Assembly: GCF_947493865.1 (NCBI RefSeq)
Contig: NZ_CANLTC010000007.1
Location: forward strand, 62,001 to 126,000
Source: an uncultured Halomonas sp.
GTDB lineage: Bacteria; Pseudomonadota; Gammaproteobacteria; Pseudomonadales; Halomonadaceae
DNA: 64,000 nt
Reading direction: 5' to 3'
Both the position numbers and the translations under genes were made by a program. Positions 18,054 through 27,761 of the stretch are shown here, piece after piece. Positions within the stretch are counted from its first letter, which is position 1. Every line of letters begins with the position of its first letter. The notes under the pieces were generated by a model, which ran no database searches, had not been told where the DNA came from, and saw nothing but the letters and a program-made list of their open reading frames with translations.

Positions 18054-18890
18054 TTATGCGTCGCCCGTTGCCACGGGCCGCTGTGGATCGCGTATCCAAT
18101 GGCTCCAGGAGCCGACATAAAGACGCGGTAACGCACGACCGGCGATGGCGAACGCAAGGATGTTGTGGCAGGCGGTCACCCCGGAACCGCAGTAGCTGAT
18201 CACACTTTCCTGCCGGGGCAATTCTGCGTCCAACACGCCAGCACTCTTGAAGTAGCCTTCCTGGGTAAGGTTGGACGAACAGGGTCGACAGGTGGCACCA
18301 GGAATATGCCCGGCAACCGGGTCGATGGGTTCAACCTCACCGCGAAACCGCTCCCGAGCGCGAGCATCGATCAAGGTATCGGACATGGATAGCAGTATGT
18401 CGGCGGATACCAGTTGGCTATCGTCGAAGGTTGGCTGCCAGTCACTTGATGACACCTCTCTCGCTTCCTGAGTCATCTCGCCCTCATGGCGCTGCCATGC
18501 GGTTAATCCACCATCGAGTACGCGCACATCCGGATGGCCAGCCCAGCAATGCAGCATCCACCAGGCGCGAGCCGCGGCCATCTGGCCGCCCATATCGTCG
18601 TAGAGAATGACCGGTATTTCCCGCGTAACGCCTAAACGCTGCACTGTGGCAGTGAAATCGGATTTGCTGGGCAACGGATGACGCCCCTGTTCGCCGGGAC
18701 TGGCGGCAAGGTCTCGATCCAGGTCCAGATGCTGGCTGCCGGGAAGATGCCCGGCCTGCCATGCCCTATTTCCTGCTTCCGCGTCGTCGAGCCGTGCTCG
18801 GCAATCCAGGATGCATAGCGGCGCACCGGAAACCAGCATCTCTGCCAGCGCTGACGCATCAATCAGCGGGGATGATGACGAGAGATTCAT
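18054..18890 (-). CDS. sseA: Sulfurtransferase, 3-mercaptopyruvate/thiosulfate type
   Basis: A 278-residue two-domain rhodanese. The inactive N-terminal domain (residues 10-140) has 'ILDCRARL' and 'DGGLTAWQ'; the C-terminal domain has the active-site loop 'SYCGSGVTA' with C234. CGSGVT is the loop usually seen in 3-mercaptopyruvate sulfurtransferases, whereas rhodaneses that use thiosulfate tend to have CRKGV. It transfers sulfane sulfur to cyanide or thiols in the cytoplasm. The start overlaps the stop of the upstream helicase gene by four bases, so the two are likely translated together. Confidence 0.88.
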   Translation of the reverse strand: MNLSSSSPLIDASALAEMLVSGAPLCILDCRARLDDAEAGNRAWQAGHLPGSQHLDLDRDLAASPGEQGRHPLPSKSDFTATVQRLGVTREIPVILYDDMGGQMAAARAWWMLHCWAGHPDVRVLDGGLTAWQRHEGEMTQEAREVSSSDWQPTFDDSQLVSADILLSMSDTLIDARARERFRGEVEPIDPVAGHIPGATCRPCSSNLTQEGYFKSAGVLDAELPRQESVISYCGSGVTACHNILAFAIAGRALPRLYVGSWSHWIRDPQRPVATGDA

Positions 18891-21070
18891 GACAACGATT
18901 CTCCTTGTAGATGTTTGAGCGGCGCGCGACGCGCAATCAAGCGGCGCCGCCCTGCATTCGCGAAGCGCACCTCGATGACCGGATTGGTTGGGTTACCTTC
19001 CACGAGCAGAATCTCGCCGGCACCGAACACCTCGTGCATCACGCGCTGGCCGGGGGCATAAAAATCATCGCTTTTTTCTCGGCGGGTCGCCGGTGTCAAC
19101 GGCAAGGACGCTCCCAGCGCGGCAAGATAGCGTTCGACTAGCGCTGGTGATGCAACCTCCACTGCGTTCGTGCTGCCGTCACGCAGCGCTTGAGCAATGC
19201 GATTGCCATCCTGCCAGGCACTCTCGACTAGAAAACGACTGGGCCGATGCTCGCCGCCGTCATGAAGCATCAGGAGGCGCTCCTTGGCCCGGGTGATGGC
19301 CACATAGAACAAGCGCCGCTCTTCTTCGAGTCGTTCGTCGCTCAAAGGGTTGTCGCGGCTGTAGTGGGGAAAATCCTCCTCATTCGCTCCCCATAATGCC
19401 ACGAGCGGCCACTCGAGGCCCTTGGCGCTGTGTACCGTCGTGATGAGTACGCCCTCGGCAGGATTCCCTTCAGGACGCTGAGGCAGGCTGATGAAGTTTT
19501 CCGGCGCTTGAACGAGTTCGTCTGCCTGCTCGATCAGCACATCGAGCAATCTGACGTCTTCCTCGCCCTTTTCGCGTCGCGCCGCTGCCCGCTTGAGCAC
19601 CTTTTGTGCATCAAGGCGTTCGACGATCAATTCGAGCAGCCGTGCCGGTGGCAGACGCGCCAGCCTGGGCAGCTCGCAAAGTAGCTCCCAGCGGCGTTTG
19701 AGATTGCGGCGCTGCATGGGCTTGAGCCCTGTCATCAGGGAATCGTGCCGCTCTGGCCAACGCTGGCTTGCGGCCAGGTACTGTGCCAGCGCCTGCAGCC
19801 GCTCCCGCGCCACGAAAGGGGTGGGTTGCGACAGCAGCAGCAACAGGTGTTCCGGGTTCTGCAGCAGTCGTGGCTCGCGCGCCAGGCGTAGATACCCCGC
19901 CAAGGCCTGAACCAGCGGCAGCCGAAAGACAAAACGATCCTCTCTGGAAAGACGAAAGGGAATGCCGGCGCGCAGCAGTTGAAGCTGCAACGACACGGAC
20001 AGTGTCCAGCTTCTTACCAGAACACAGGCCTGATCAAGAGAACGCCCCTGCTGTTGCCAGCGAGTCAACTCCTCGATCAGCCGGCCGCACCCCTGCCCGG
20101 TATCGATTGTCGTGCAGGGATTGTCCGGGGCAGGCACACACAGCTGATCAGGGCGACGACGATTGGCGTGGATGGCATGATTGGCCGTCAATGCCAACGC
20201 ATGGCCGTGGCGAAAGGTCATCGATAGCGGGTAATCCGTGGCAATGCCAAAGCTTTTGGTAAAGCGCTCGAGCATGTAATCCGGTCGCGCCCCTCGCCAC
20301 TCATAAATGCACTGATTGGCATCCCCCACGACCATCACCTCGGCACGACTACTGGCCAGCAAGACCAGCAGCCGCTGCTGCGCCTCGTTGATATCCTGAT
20401 ACTCGTCGACGATGACATGGTCGAGAAAGCCTTGAACCCGCGCCCGCGCCTGTGCATCACGCTCGAGACAACGCAGCGGGCGATAAAGCAGGTCCGCGTA
20501 GGTGGCCTTGCCGTGCTGCTCGAGCAGCGATTCCAGGCGCTCGAACGCTTCCACGAAGTGGCCGGTATCCGAACCAAGATCGAGTCGCTCATAGAATGCT
20601 GCCGGTGCGATCATCTCCGCCTTGACCAGCTCACAGAATTGACTGAGCGTCTCGAGCCGGTCCGGCTCCAGAGCGGCTTCCCGAGAGCCATTGTCACCGT
20701 TTTCCAGGGCCAGTATGACTGCTTGACGCAGCAGTCGCTCTCGCTGCCAATCCGCCAGTAATTCCCGGGGCGCAAGATAGCCCCAGCGGGTAAGGCTCTG
20801 AGTCAGACGGTAACCGATGGAGTGAAATGTGCGAACTTCAGGCAACGCCTGCCCCGGGGAAGCCAGCGCGGCGAGCTTGGCGGTGAAATCTTCTCGGGCG
20901 GCCCGATTGAACATCAGCACCATGATGCGCCGCGCCGGAACGCCCTGAGCCAGCAGGTGCAATACCCGGGCCACCATGGTAGTGGTCTTGCCGGCACCGG
21001 CTACCGCCGCAACACGAGCATGCCCTCGCTCATGGGCTACCACCGCCTGCTGTTCAGTGGTCAGCGTCAC
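18887..21070 (-). CDS. UvrD/Rep-family SF1 DNA helicase
   Basis: A 727-residue superfamily 1A helicase. 'LTTEQQAVVAH' (Q motif), Walker A 'AVAGAGKTTTMV' near residue 22, 'TFHSIGYRL', 'VIVDEYQDINEAQ' (Walker B), 'GDANQCIYEWRGA', 'LSMTFRHGH', 'LITTVHSAKGLEWPLV' and 'RRLFYVAITRAKERL' give motifs I to VI in order. Residues from about 665 form a C-terminal domain ('GQRVMHEVFGAGEIL', 'IEVRFANAGRRRLIAR') resembling the Tudor-like tail of UvrD/PcrA that contacts RNA polymerase. It is not clearly UvrD or Rep itself. Four-base overlaps join it to DUF1285 upstream and sseA downstream. Confidence 0.88.
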   Translation of the reverse strand: MTLTTEQQAVVAHERGHARVAAVAGAGKTTTMVARVLHLLAQGVPARRIMVLMFNRAAREDFTAKLAALASPGQALPEVRTFHSIGYRLTQSLTRWGYLAPRELLADWQRERLLRQAVILALENGDNGSREAALEPDRLETLSQFCELVKAEMIAPAAFYERLDLGSDTGHFVEAFERLESLLEQHGKATYADLLYRPLRCLERDAQARARVQGFLDHVIVDEYQDINEAQQRLLVLLASSRAEVMVVGDANQCIYEWRGARPDYMLERFTKSFGIATDYPLSMTFRHGHALALTANHAIHANRRRPDQLCVPAPDNPCTTIDTGQGCGRLIEELTRWQQQGRSLDQACVLVRSWTLSVSLQLQLLRAGIPFRLSREDRFVFRLPLVQALAGYLRLAREPRLLQNPEHLLLLLSQPTPFVARERLQALAQYLAASQRWPERHDSLMTGLKPMQRRNLKRRWELLCELPRLARLPPARLLELIVERLDAQKVLKRAAARREKGEEDVRLLDVLIEQADELVQAPENFISLPQRPEGNPAEGVLITTVHSAKGLEWPLVALWGANEEDFPHYSRDNPLSDERLEEERRLFYVAITRAKERLLMLHDGGEHRPSRFLVESAWQDGNRIAQALRDGSTNAVEVASPALVERYLAALGASLPLTPATRREKSDDFYAPGQRVMHEVFGAGEILLVEGNPTNPVIEVRFANAGRRRLIARRAPLKHLQGESLS

Positions 21071-21636
21071 AATGACTCCGTGTCTACCGTTCCCAGGGGC
21101 TGCCAGACATCTTGGCTGACGATACCCAGCTCTGTGCGCCCCTGGGAATCTACTCGATGCTCGGCGAGCTCTATCAGGCGGTAATAAACATTGCGATTCA
21201 GGCGAGCATGAAGTCCAAAACGCACGGCAACTTCCGGTATTGGGTTCGTCTCCTGGGCCTCACTCACGATCAGCCGATGATCGCTGCCCAGCACAAGAGT
21301 GTCACCGACATTGGTGGTCAAACGCCAGAGGCCTGCATCGTCCTCTTCGTCTGTCTCACATTCGGCATCGACGATCAAAAAGGGGCGATCCTCGACGCTG
21401 ATACGCATCTTCTCAACTGGAGTGACCAGGTAATACTCGCCGTCCGCTTCCCGACGCAGCACCGTCGACAACAATCTCACAAGGCGCGAACGCGTGATAA
21501 CCGCCCCTTCGTGAACCCAACTGCCATCGGCACGTATGACCAGATCCATGCTGCCGGAGCGCTCAGGATGCCACTGGTCGACCGGCGGTATCGCACCTTC
21601 GGATTCGATCTGCGAGAGTAATGGTTCCAGTGACAT
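21067..21636 (-). CDS. DUF1285 domain protein
   Basis: A 189-residue cytoplasmic protein with DUF1285 features: 'IPPVDQWHPERSGSMDLVIR', 'DGSWVHEGAVITRSRLVRL', 'LRREADGEYYLVTPVEKM' and 'ISVEDRPFLIVDAE'. The function of the family is not known to me. ATG at 21636 has GGGAGGA upstream; an upstream extension to 21846 would overlap tatD and looks non-coding. The stop overlaps the helicase start by four bases, so the gene heads a three-gene unit DUF1285-helicase-sulfurtransferase; a link to nucleic-acid metabolism is only suggested by this position. Confidence 0.85.
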   Translation of the reverse strand: MSLEPLLSQIESEGAIPPVDQWHPERSGSMDLVIRADGSWVHEGAVITRSRLVRLLSTVLRREADGEYYLVTPVEKMRISVEDRPFLIVDAECETDEEDDAGLWRLTTNVGDTLVLGSDHRLIVSEAQETNPIPEVAVRFGLHARLNRNVYYRLIELAEHRVDSQGRTELGIVSQDVWQPLGTVDTESL

Positions 21637-21673
21637 GGCGTGTCCTCCCTGACAAACGATTGCGAGTGGGCTT

Positions 21674-22501
21674 TTACACCAGATTAGCGTCTGCCAGCAT
21701 TTGCCGCATCTCCCGAGAGGCCTGGGGCGCAGCGGCGCGGAACAACCGGTAGAAATTGACCGTGGTCTGCATGGCCACCTCCTCGAGACTGATGCCCCGC
21801 TCTCGTGCGATACAATCAGCCACCTCCACCACCCACTGGGGCTCATTGGGCTTGCCGCGGTGCGGCACCGGCGCGAGATAGGGGCTGTCCGTCTCGATCA
21901 ACAAACGATCCAGCGGAATCACTCGGGCCAGTTCGCGAATGGCGCTTGCGTTGCGAAAGGTCACGATCCCGGACAGCGATATGAAAAAGCCTTGGGCCAC
22001 GGCCTGACGCGCCATATCGACATCTTCGGTAAAACAGTGCAGCACGCCCCCGATGGCGGGATCGGAATACTCGCGAATGAGTTCGAGTGTCTCTTTCTTG
22101 GCATCTCGGGTGTGCACGATCACCGGCAGTTCGAGTTCGGTGGCCGCCTGCAGATGGTGCTTGAAACGCTCGAACTGGATTTCCCGACTGATGGAATCGT
22201 AGTGGTAATCGAGTCCGGTCTCGCCGATGGCCACCGCATCGAACCGCTCGGCGCAGGCCTTGATCGTCTCGATGTCCGGTTCGGAATCGACGCTGTGCAG
22301 CGGATGCACGCCGGCGGAAATGACCACGTCTTCATGACGCCTGGCAATCTTGGCCAGCCCTTCGACATCCTCGAGGGTCACGGCAATGGCCAGGAATTGG
22401 CGCACATCCCGGGCCCGGGCAGCGTCGAGTGCCGCATTGAGATCTCCTGAATGGTGCGTGAGATCGAGGCGATCGAGATGACAGTGGGAATCGACAAACA
22501 T
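21674..22501 (-). CDS. TatD/YcfH-family metal-dependent hydrolase
   Basis: A 275-residue TIM-barrel hydrolase. Metal ligands: 'DSHCHLD' at residues 4-10, 'AIGETGLDYHYD' with the bridging Glu near 90, 'IVHTRDA' near 130, 'GVLHCF' near 155 and 'LIETDSPYLAP' with Asp near 205. Members act as 3'-5' DNA exonucleases or D-tyrosyl/phosphodiester hydrolases. It follows holB and pilZ, matching the tmk-holB-pilZ-tatD order that places YcfH-type proteins here in many gammaproteobacteria. Confidence 0.9.
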   Translation of the reverse strand: MFVDSHCHLDRLDLTHHSGDLNAALDAARARDVRQFLAIAVTLEDVEGLAKIARRHEDVVISAGVHPLHSVDSEPDIETIKACAERFDAVAIGETGLDYHYDSISREIQFERFKHHLQAATELELPVIVHTRDAKKETLELIREYSDPAIGGVLHCFTEDVDMARQAVAQGFFISLSGIVTFRNASAIRELARVIPLDRLLIETDSPYLAPVPHRGKPNEPQWVVEVADCIARERGISLEEVAMQTTVNFYRLFRAAAPQASREMRQMLADANLV

Positions 22502-22553
22502 TGGCTAGCACTCGGCCGATGGGGTGAGATGAAATTGCGCGATATTCAGGCTT

Positions 22554-22889
22554 TCAGAGGGTGTAGGTGGGTGCATCCCGATTCAACTGCCCGGCCAGTA
22601 GGCTTTCGATACGATCACGTACTGCCTGGTCGTCAGCGCTGAAATGAATGCCGATACCCGGCACACGACGGCCGGTTACCCCCGGCGGTGAGACCCAAAC
22701 GACCTGACCGGTTACGGAAAATCGCTCGTCTCCTTCGGGTAGCGTCAAGAAGAGATAGACATCCTGACCCAGGCCGTAGCGCTCCTGGGTAGGAACGAAT
22801 AGACCGCCTCGCTCGAGCATCGGCATATACGCCGACAGCAGCGTTTGCTTGTCCTTGATGGTCAAGGACAGGGCTTTCTTTCCCGCCAT
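22554..22889 (-). CDS. pilZ: PilZ-domain protein (type IV pilus PilZ-like)
   Basis: A 111-residue protein with a single PilZ domain: 'LTIKDKQTLLSAYMPML..GGLFV', 'LGQDVYLFLTLP', 'VTGQVVWVSPPG' and 'GIGIHFS'. The RxxxR c-di-GMP motif of canonical PilZ domains is absent, as in PilZ itself from Pseudomonas, which acts in type IV pilus assembly without binding c-di-GMP. ATG at 22889 has GAGG seven bases upstream; a TTG six bases further up is less likely. Position between holB and tatD is conserved in relatives. Confidence 0.88.
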   Translation of the reverse strand: MAGKKALSLTIKDKQTLLSAYMPMLERGGLFVPTQERYGLGQDVYLFLTLPEGDERFSVTGQVVWVSPPGVTGRRVPGIGIHFSADDQAVRDRIESLLAGQLNRDAPTYTL

Positions 22890-22921
22890 CTTCAAGCCTC
22901 ACAACGATCGATGAAAACCAC

Positions 22922-23905
22922 TCAGGAGCGTAGTAGCGCCGACCAGCGAATCAGCCAGGCTTCAAGCACCAGCTGAGGGTTGGGATTACCACCCGCTACC
23001 AGCAGGCGGCGCTGTTCCCGAGCGTAGTCGAGCAGGCGAAACCAGTCCTGAACCCGCGCATTCTTGACCGCCTGCCGATAGAGCGGCAGAAGATCGAGAT
23101 TGCGTACCCGGGCGGCTTCCCCGGAAAGCCCCAGGCGAATCAGATCCTCGAGCCAGGTAATACCGTACCACAGGATGCGATCGACGGCCTGACGTTCCAG
23201 TCGCGCCGCTTCGGCGACGGGCTCGCCCCCGCGTACCAACGCATCGAATAACTCTTGCAACTCTTGGCGCAAACCACGCGATTCGGCGCTGGCAAGCTCT
23301 TTAGCCAGTAGCGGCAAGCCTCCCGAAACCCGTAGCCAGAATTCGCCGTCGCCCCCTTCTCCCAGCGCTTCTTGCAACCAGGGAAGACACGTCGATTGTT
23401 CCGGCACACCCAGCGACCAGTGCTGGCAGCGAGACCGAATCGTCGCCAGCATGCGGGATGGCACGTCCGCCAACAAGATGAACAGCGTCCGTTCTCCGGG
23501 CTCTTCCAGGCTCTTGAGCAGCGCATTTGCGGCGGCAACGTTCATGGCCTCCGCCGGCTGCAGGACGATGACGCGATAGCCGCCCTGCTGTGGCGTCTGG
23601 GCAACGAAGTGATTGATGTCGCGGATCGGATCGATACGTATCTGGCGGCTCTTTTCCGCAGGGGAAACACGCAGGAGATCCGGATGATAGCCCGACTTGA
23701 GCATCTGGCAGTCGTGACATTCGCCACAGGCCGTATTGCCTGGCTTGCGACATAGCGTACGTGCCAGCAACGCTTCCCCCAGTTCCTGCTTGCCCAGTCC
23801 ATGAGGCCCGGAAAGCAGCAGCGCATGGGGCAGCCGCCCCGCGTCCTGCAGCCCCGTCAGCCGCTGCCATATGGACTCTTGCCAAGGCAGGGGCTGCATC
23901 AGCAT
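22922..23905 (-). CDS. holB: DNA polymerase III delta-prime subunit
   Basis: A 327-residue clamp-loader subunit. Walker A-like 'SGPHGLGKQEL' near residue 33, the zinc-binding cysteines in 'LCRKPGNTACGECHDCQ', 'VLQPAEAMNVAAANALLKSLEEP' and the SRC motif 'TIRSRCQ' mark HolB. It loads the sliding clamp at the replication fork. The start is uncertain: GTG at 23914, ATG at 23905 or ATG at 23899 are in frame. The last couples to the tmk stop (TGATG) and fits the E. coli start best; the middle one has the best spacing from GGTGG. All overlap the end of tmk. Confidence 0.92.
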   Translation of the reverse strand: MLMQPLPWQESIWQRLTGLQDAGRLPHALLLSGPHGLGKQELGEALLARTLCRKPGNTACGECHDCQMLKSGYHPDLLRVSPAEKSRQIRIDPIRDINHFVAQTPQQGGYRVIVLQPAEAMNVAAANALLKSLEEPGERTLFILLADVPSRMLATIRSRCQHWSLGVPEQSTCLPWLQEALGEGGDGEFWLRVSGGLPLLAKELASAESRGLRQELQELFDALVRGGEPVAEAARLERQAVDRILWYGITWLEDLIRLGLSGEAARVRNLDLLPLYRQAVKNARVQDWFRLLDYAREQRRLLVAGGNPNPQLVLEAWLIRWSALLRS

Positions 23906-24555
23906 GATGCCCACCAGGACTGCAACACGGTCTGAATGTGCTGCTGGACGTCTGCCAGCGGCTTGGCAGCATCGATGATCGTGAAACGCGCGGGATCCGC
24001 GTCGGCCCGCCTGAGATAGGCTTCTCGCACGGCGGTAAAGAAGTCGACCCGCTCCTGCTCGAAGCGATCGCGCTCATTGCCCCGTGTGGTGACGCGCTGC
24101 TGAGCGGCACTGACCGGCATATCCAGCAACAGCGTCAGGTCAGGCTGGAGACCGCGCTGAACCAAGGCTTCAAGTGTGGCGATACGCGCACTGTCGATGC
24201 CTCGCCCTCCGCCCTGGTAGGCGAAGGTTGCATCGGTGAAACGATCGCACACAACCCAAGTCCCGCGTGCGAGCGCCGGTCGGATGAGCTGCTCGAGATG
24301 CTGGGCTCGGGCGGCGAAGATCAGCAGCAGTTCCGCATCGTCACTCAGCGGCTCCTGTTCGCCCGGATCCAGAAGCAGTTGCCGAATGGCCTCGCCCCGC
24401 AGCGTGCCACCTGGTTCCCGAGTACGCAGGACATCGACTCCCCGGCTTTCCAGAAACTCACAGACCACACTGACATTGGTACTCTTGCCGACGCCTTCTC
24501 CTCCCTCGAGCGTGATGAAGCGTCCTTGTCCGCTTCCAGATCGATCATCCAGCAT
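23899..24555 (-). CDS. tmk: Thymidylate kinase
   Basis: A 218-residue dTMP kinase that makes dTDP for DNA synthesis. P-loop 'LEGGEGVGKST' at residues 16-26, 'TREPGGT' near 46, 'VVCDRFTDATFAYQGGGR' with the DRF motif near 103-120, and LID region 'RGNERDRFE' near 158. It sits between mltG and holB, the standard mltG-tmk-holB order. Confidence 0.97.
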   Translation of the reverse strand: MLDDRSGSGQGRFITLEGGEGVGKSTNVSVVCEFLESRGVDVLRTREPGGTLRGEAIRQLLLDPGEQEPLSDDAELLLIFAARAQHLEQLIRPALARGTWVVCDRFTDATFAYQGGGRGIDSARIATLEALVQRGLQPDLTLLLDMPVSAAQQRVTTRGNERDRFEQERVDFFTAVREAYLRRADADPARFTIIDAAKPLADVQQHIQTVLQSWWASC

Positions 24556-24567
24556 GATGTTTTGAAC

Positions 24568-25569
24568 TCATCGGTTGAGAATATAGCGGCGCACTGCAGC
24601 GTTGTGCTCTTTCAGAGTACGTGAAAAGTGATGGGTGCCATCCCCCTTGGCGACGAAATAGAGCGTATCGCCCTCGGCAGGATGCACCGCCGCATCGAGG
24701 GCCGCGCGTCCGGGCATGGCGATCGGCGTGGGCGGCATACCGGAAATCACGTAGGTATTGTAAGGGGTAGGACGACGCAGATCCGCACGGGTGATATTGC
24801 CTGCATAGTCATCGCCCATGCCATAGATTACCGTAGGGTCGGTCTGCAGACGCATGCCCTTCTCCAGCCGGCGCTTGAACACGCCGCCTATCTCACCACG
24901 CTCGCCATCGGCACCGGTCTCGCGTTCGATCAACGAGGCCATGATCAAGGCTTCATAAGCGCTATCCAGAGGCAGATCCTCATCTCGACTCTCCCAGACT
25001 GCCTCCAACTCCGACGCCATGCGTGCATGGGCCTGGCGCAATATATCCAGGTCGCTGCTGCCCTTGTGATAACGATAGGTATCCGGAAAGAAACGCCCTT
25101 CCGGATGCTGATCCGGATGACCCAGTTCAGCCATGATCTCCGCATCGCTCATCTGATCGGTGCGCTGGGACAGCTTGGGTGCAGCGGCCAATAGCTTGCG
25201 CATCTGGTCGAACGTCCACCCTTCCGGGATCGTCAATGGGTAGGTCACGACCTTGTCGCTGCCCAGCAAGGTGATGGCCTCCTGGGCGCTCATGCCTGGT
25301 TTGAGCATGAACTCCCCGGCCCGAAGCTGCGGCACGCTATCCGGCGATACTTTTGCCAATAGACGCAACGACCAATCCTCGGCAAGGATATCGCGCTTGG
25401 CGAGATCGCCGACCACGGCATTGAAACTTGCCCCGCGAGGCACTTCATAGAGCGTGGGTTCTTCGATGGCAATAGGCGATGCCAGCCGTGACTGCCAATA
25501 GGTGAAACCGGCAAAACTCAGTACCGCCCCTATCACCACGACGATCAACAATGCCTTGAGCAGGCGCAT
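24568..25569 (-). CDS. mltG: Endolytic murein transglycosylase MltG
   Basis: A 333-residue inner-membrane protein with one N-terminal membrane anchor (about residues 5-26) and a periplasmic YceG domain. A LysM-like subdomain precedes the catalytic part with 'PEGRFFPDTYRY', the catalytic Glu in 'LIERETG', 'RLQTDPTVIYG', 'PYNTY' and 'PIAMPGRAALDAA'. It cuts nascent glycan strands and sets their length. It follows pabC by 14 bp and precedes tmk by 12 bp, so these genes are co-transcribed. Confidence 0.96.
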   Translation of the reverse strand: MRLLKALLIVVVIGAVLSFAGFTYWQSRLASPIAIEEPTLYEVPRGASFNAVVGDLAKRDILAEDWSLRLLAKVSPDSVPQLRAGEFMLKPGMSAQEAITLLGSDKVVTYPLTIPEGWTFDQMRKLLAAAPKLSQRTDQMSDAEIMAELGHPDQHPEGRFFPDTYRYHKGSSDLDILRQAHARMASELEAVWESRDEDLPLDSAYEALIMASLIERETGADGERGEIGGVFKRRLEKGMRLQTDPTVIYGMGDDYAGNITRADLRRPTPYNTYVISGMPPTPIAMPGRAALDAAVHPAEGDTLYFVAKGDGTHHFSRTLKEHNAAVRRYILNR

Positions 25570-25583
25570 GAAACATTCATCCT

Positions 25584-26411
25584 CTAAAGCGTTGAAGGAT
25601 AACCGAGCAGCTCATGGGCCGCCGACTGGAAGGTGCGGTGGACGTCACTTATCACCCATCGCATGACGAGCGAGCCCGATGCGTCTTCAAGACGAGTCAC
25701 CGGCCATAGCCCCTGAACCGAATTGCCTATCCACAACGCCTCGAGCGTATTCAACACGCCGACAGGACAAGACACTTCTTTCACTTGACGCTTTGCCAGC
25801 AGCGCTGCTCGCAAGGTGCCGGCAACACCGCAGCGATCGAGCAGTGGGGTTTCCAGACAGCCATTCCGCAGCCAGAACAGGTTCATGCAGGTAGCTTCCA
25901 CAAGCATGCCGTCGCTATCACAGAGCAGACCTTCGGCAATACGGTCATCACACCACTCCTGACGCGCAAGTACGTTCTCGAGGCGGTTGAGATGCTTGAG
26001 TCCGGCCAGGCGAGGCTGACACCCAAGTTGCAGCGCACACAACCGCACCCTCACGCCATCACGCCAGTGATCCTCTCGCGGCGCAAAGGGTGATAGTTGC
26101 CAGCGTAAACGTGTCCTGGGGCTAGCAGGAGGAAGGTATCCTCGGCCGCCACTCCCCCGAGTGACGACGATCTTGAGCACATGCAGTCCGGGACCCGCTT
26201 CGGTCGGCAAGGCATCAAGCACATGACGTTCAGGCGCCACCATGGCCAATCGCTCGCAACCTCGCGCAAGGCGGGCCATATGCTCCCGCCACAACAACGG
26301 CTTGCCGTCCCGGATCAGAACGGTTTCGAACAAACCGTCACCATAGGCAAAACCACGATCGTCGACCGGGACGCTGGCATCGCCCGAGACATCGCCCCAT
26401 TCAACGCTCAT
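25584..26411 (-). CDS. pabC: Aminodeoxychorismate lyase
   Basis: A 275-residue fold-type IV PLP enzyme. 'DRGFAYGDGLFETV' at residues 18-31, the PLP lysine in 'GLKHLNRLENVLAR' near 140, and 'MLVEATCMNLFWL' near 170 are typical. It releases pyruvate from aminodeoxychorismate to give p-aminobenzoate for folate. The position fabF-pabC-mltG-tmk is the classical one and separates it from branched-chain or D-amino-acid transaminases of the same fold. It begins 6 bp after the fabF stop. Confidence 0.93.
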   Translation of the reverse strand: MSVEWGDVSGDASVPVDDRGFAYGDGLFETVLIRDGKPLLWREHMARLARGCERLAMVAPERHVLDALPTEAGPGLHVLKIVVTRGSGGRGYLPPASPRTRLRWQLSPFAPREDHWRDGVRVRLCALQLGCQPRLAGLKHLNRLENVLARQEWCDDRIAEGLLCDSDGMLVEATCMNLFWLRNGCLETPLLDRCGVAGTLRAALLAKRQVKEVSCPVGVLNTLEALWIGNSVQGLWPVTRLEDASGSLVMRWVISDVHRTFQSAAHELLGYPSTL

Positions 26412-26417
26412 GGCCGG

Positions 26418-27656
26418 TCAGAGGCGCCCGAAGATCAGCGAGCCGTTGGTGCCACCAAACCCGAAAGAGTTGGATAAAGCGTAATCGAACGCCATCTGCC
26501 GAGCAGTGTGCGGCACATAGTCGAGTACGCATCCTTCTTGAGGATTGTCCAGATTGATGGTGGGAGGCGCGACCTGATCGCGCAACGCGAGGATGCTGAA
26601 AATCGCCTCGACCGCACCGGCCGCCCCCAGCAAGTGACCGATCATCGACTTGGTGGAGCTGACTGCCACGGAGGACGCGGACGATCCCATCACCTCCTCG
26701 ATGGCACGGCTTTCCGCCAGATCACCGGTTTGAGTGGAGGTTCCATGGGCATTGATATACCCGATCTGGGAAGGATCGATTGCCGCATCGCGAATGGCAT
26801 TACGCATGGCCATCGCCGCCCCCCGGCCATTGTCGGGGGGTGCGGTCATATGATGAGCATCATCGCTCATGCCGAACCCCTTGATCTCGGCATAGATGGG
26901 GGCGCCGCGTTTCTTGGCATGCTCGTACTCTTCCAGAACCAGCACACCTGCGCCGTCGGAAAGCACGAAGCCATCTCGATCCCTGTCCCAGGGACGACTT
27001 GCCTGTTCAGGGGCGTCGTTGCGAGTGGAGAGCGCTCGGGCCGCGGAAAATCCGCCCAGCCCCAACGGGGTGGTCGCCATCTCGGAGCCACCGCAAATCA
27101 TTGCGTCTGCATCACCATAGGCAATGGTACGCGCGCCATAGCCAATATTATGTGTGCCGGTGGTACACGCCGTGGTGATAGCGATGTTGGGGCCCTGGAA
27201 ACCATGCTGGATTGCCAGGTTACCGGCGATCATGTTGATGATCGAACCCGGCACGAAGAAGGGCGAGATACGCCGCGCACCGCCCTTGTGCAGCGCATTG
27301 TGATTGTGCTCGATCATCGGCAGGCCACCGATACCGGAACCGATGGCGACACCAATGCGATGCGCATTGTTCTCGTTGCACTCAAGCCCTGCATCGGCAA
27401 TCGCCTGACCGCCAGCGGCGATACCGTATTGAATGAACAAATCCATCTTGCGCGCGTCCTTAGGGTTCAGATAAGGACTGATATCGAAATCCTTGATCGA
27501 ACCGCCAAAGCGCGTATTGAAACCACTGGTATCGAAATTCTCGATGGAGGCGATGCCGCTTCTGCCTGACAGAATATTGGTCCAGCTCTCCTTTACGGTG
27601 TTCCCGACCGGTGTCACTAGACCCAGCCCGGTCACCACGACCCTTCTACGAGGCAT
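26418..27656 (-). CDS. fabF: Beta-ketoacyl-ACP synthase II
   Basis: A 412-residue condensing enzyme of fatty-acid elongation. Catalytic triad Cys164 (ITTACTTG), His304 (INAHGTST) and His341 ([11 protein letters not shown]) is intact; '[14 protein letters not shown]' starts the protein and '[14 protein letters not shown]' ends it. It adds malonyl-ACP units to acyl-ACP and governs the temperature response of unsaturated fatty acids in E. coli. Separated from acpP by 170 bp that hold a terminator. Confidence 0.97.
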   Translation of the reverse strand: MPRRRVVVTGLGLVTPVGNTVKESWTNILSGRSGIASIENFDTSGFNTRFGGSIKDFDISPYLNPKDARKMDLFIQYGIAAGGQAIADAGLECNENNAHRIGVAIGSGIGGLPMIEHNHNALHKGGARRISPFFVPGSIINMIAGNLAIQHGFQGPNIAITTACTTGTHNIGYGARTIAYGDADAMICGGSEMATTPLGLGGFSAARALSTRNDAPEQASRPWDRDRDGFVLSDGAGVLVLEEYEHAKKRGAPIYAEIKGFGMSDDAHHMTAPPDNGRGAAMAMRNAIRDAAIDPSQIGYINAHGTSTQTGDLAESRAIEEVMGSSASSVAVSSTKSMIGHLLGAAGAVEAIFSILALRDQVAPPTINLDNPQEGCVLDYVPHTARQMAFDYALSNSFGFGGTNGSLIFGRL

Positions 27657-27761
27657 CAGCTTTCCTCCAGACGTCCAAAATAGTGTGCATGTTCATGCCA
27701 CATCGCTTTGGCGCGCATTATAACCGAAGCATAACGGCTATGGGCCAATGCTACTTAAAAC

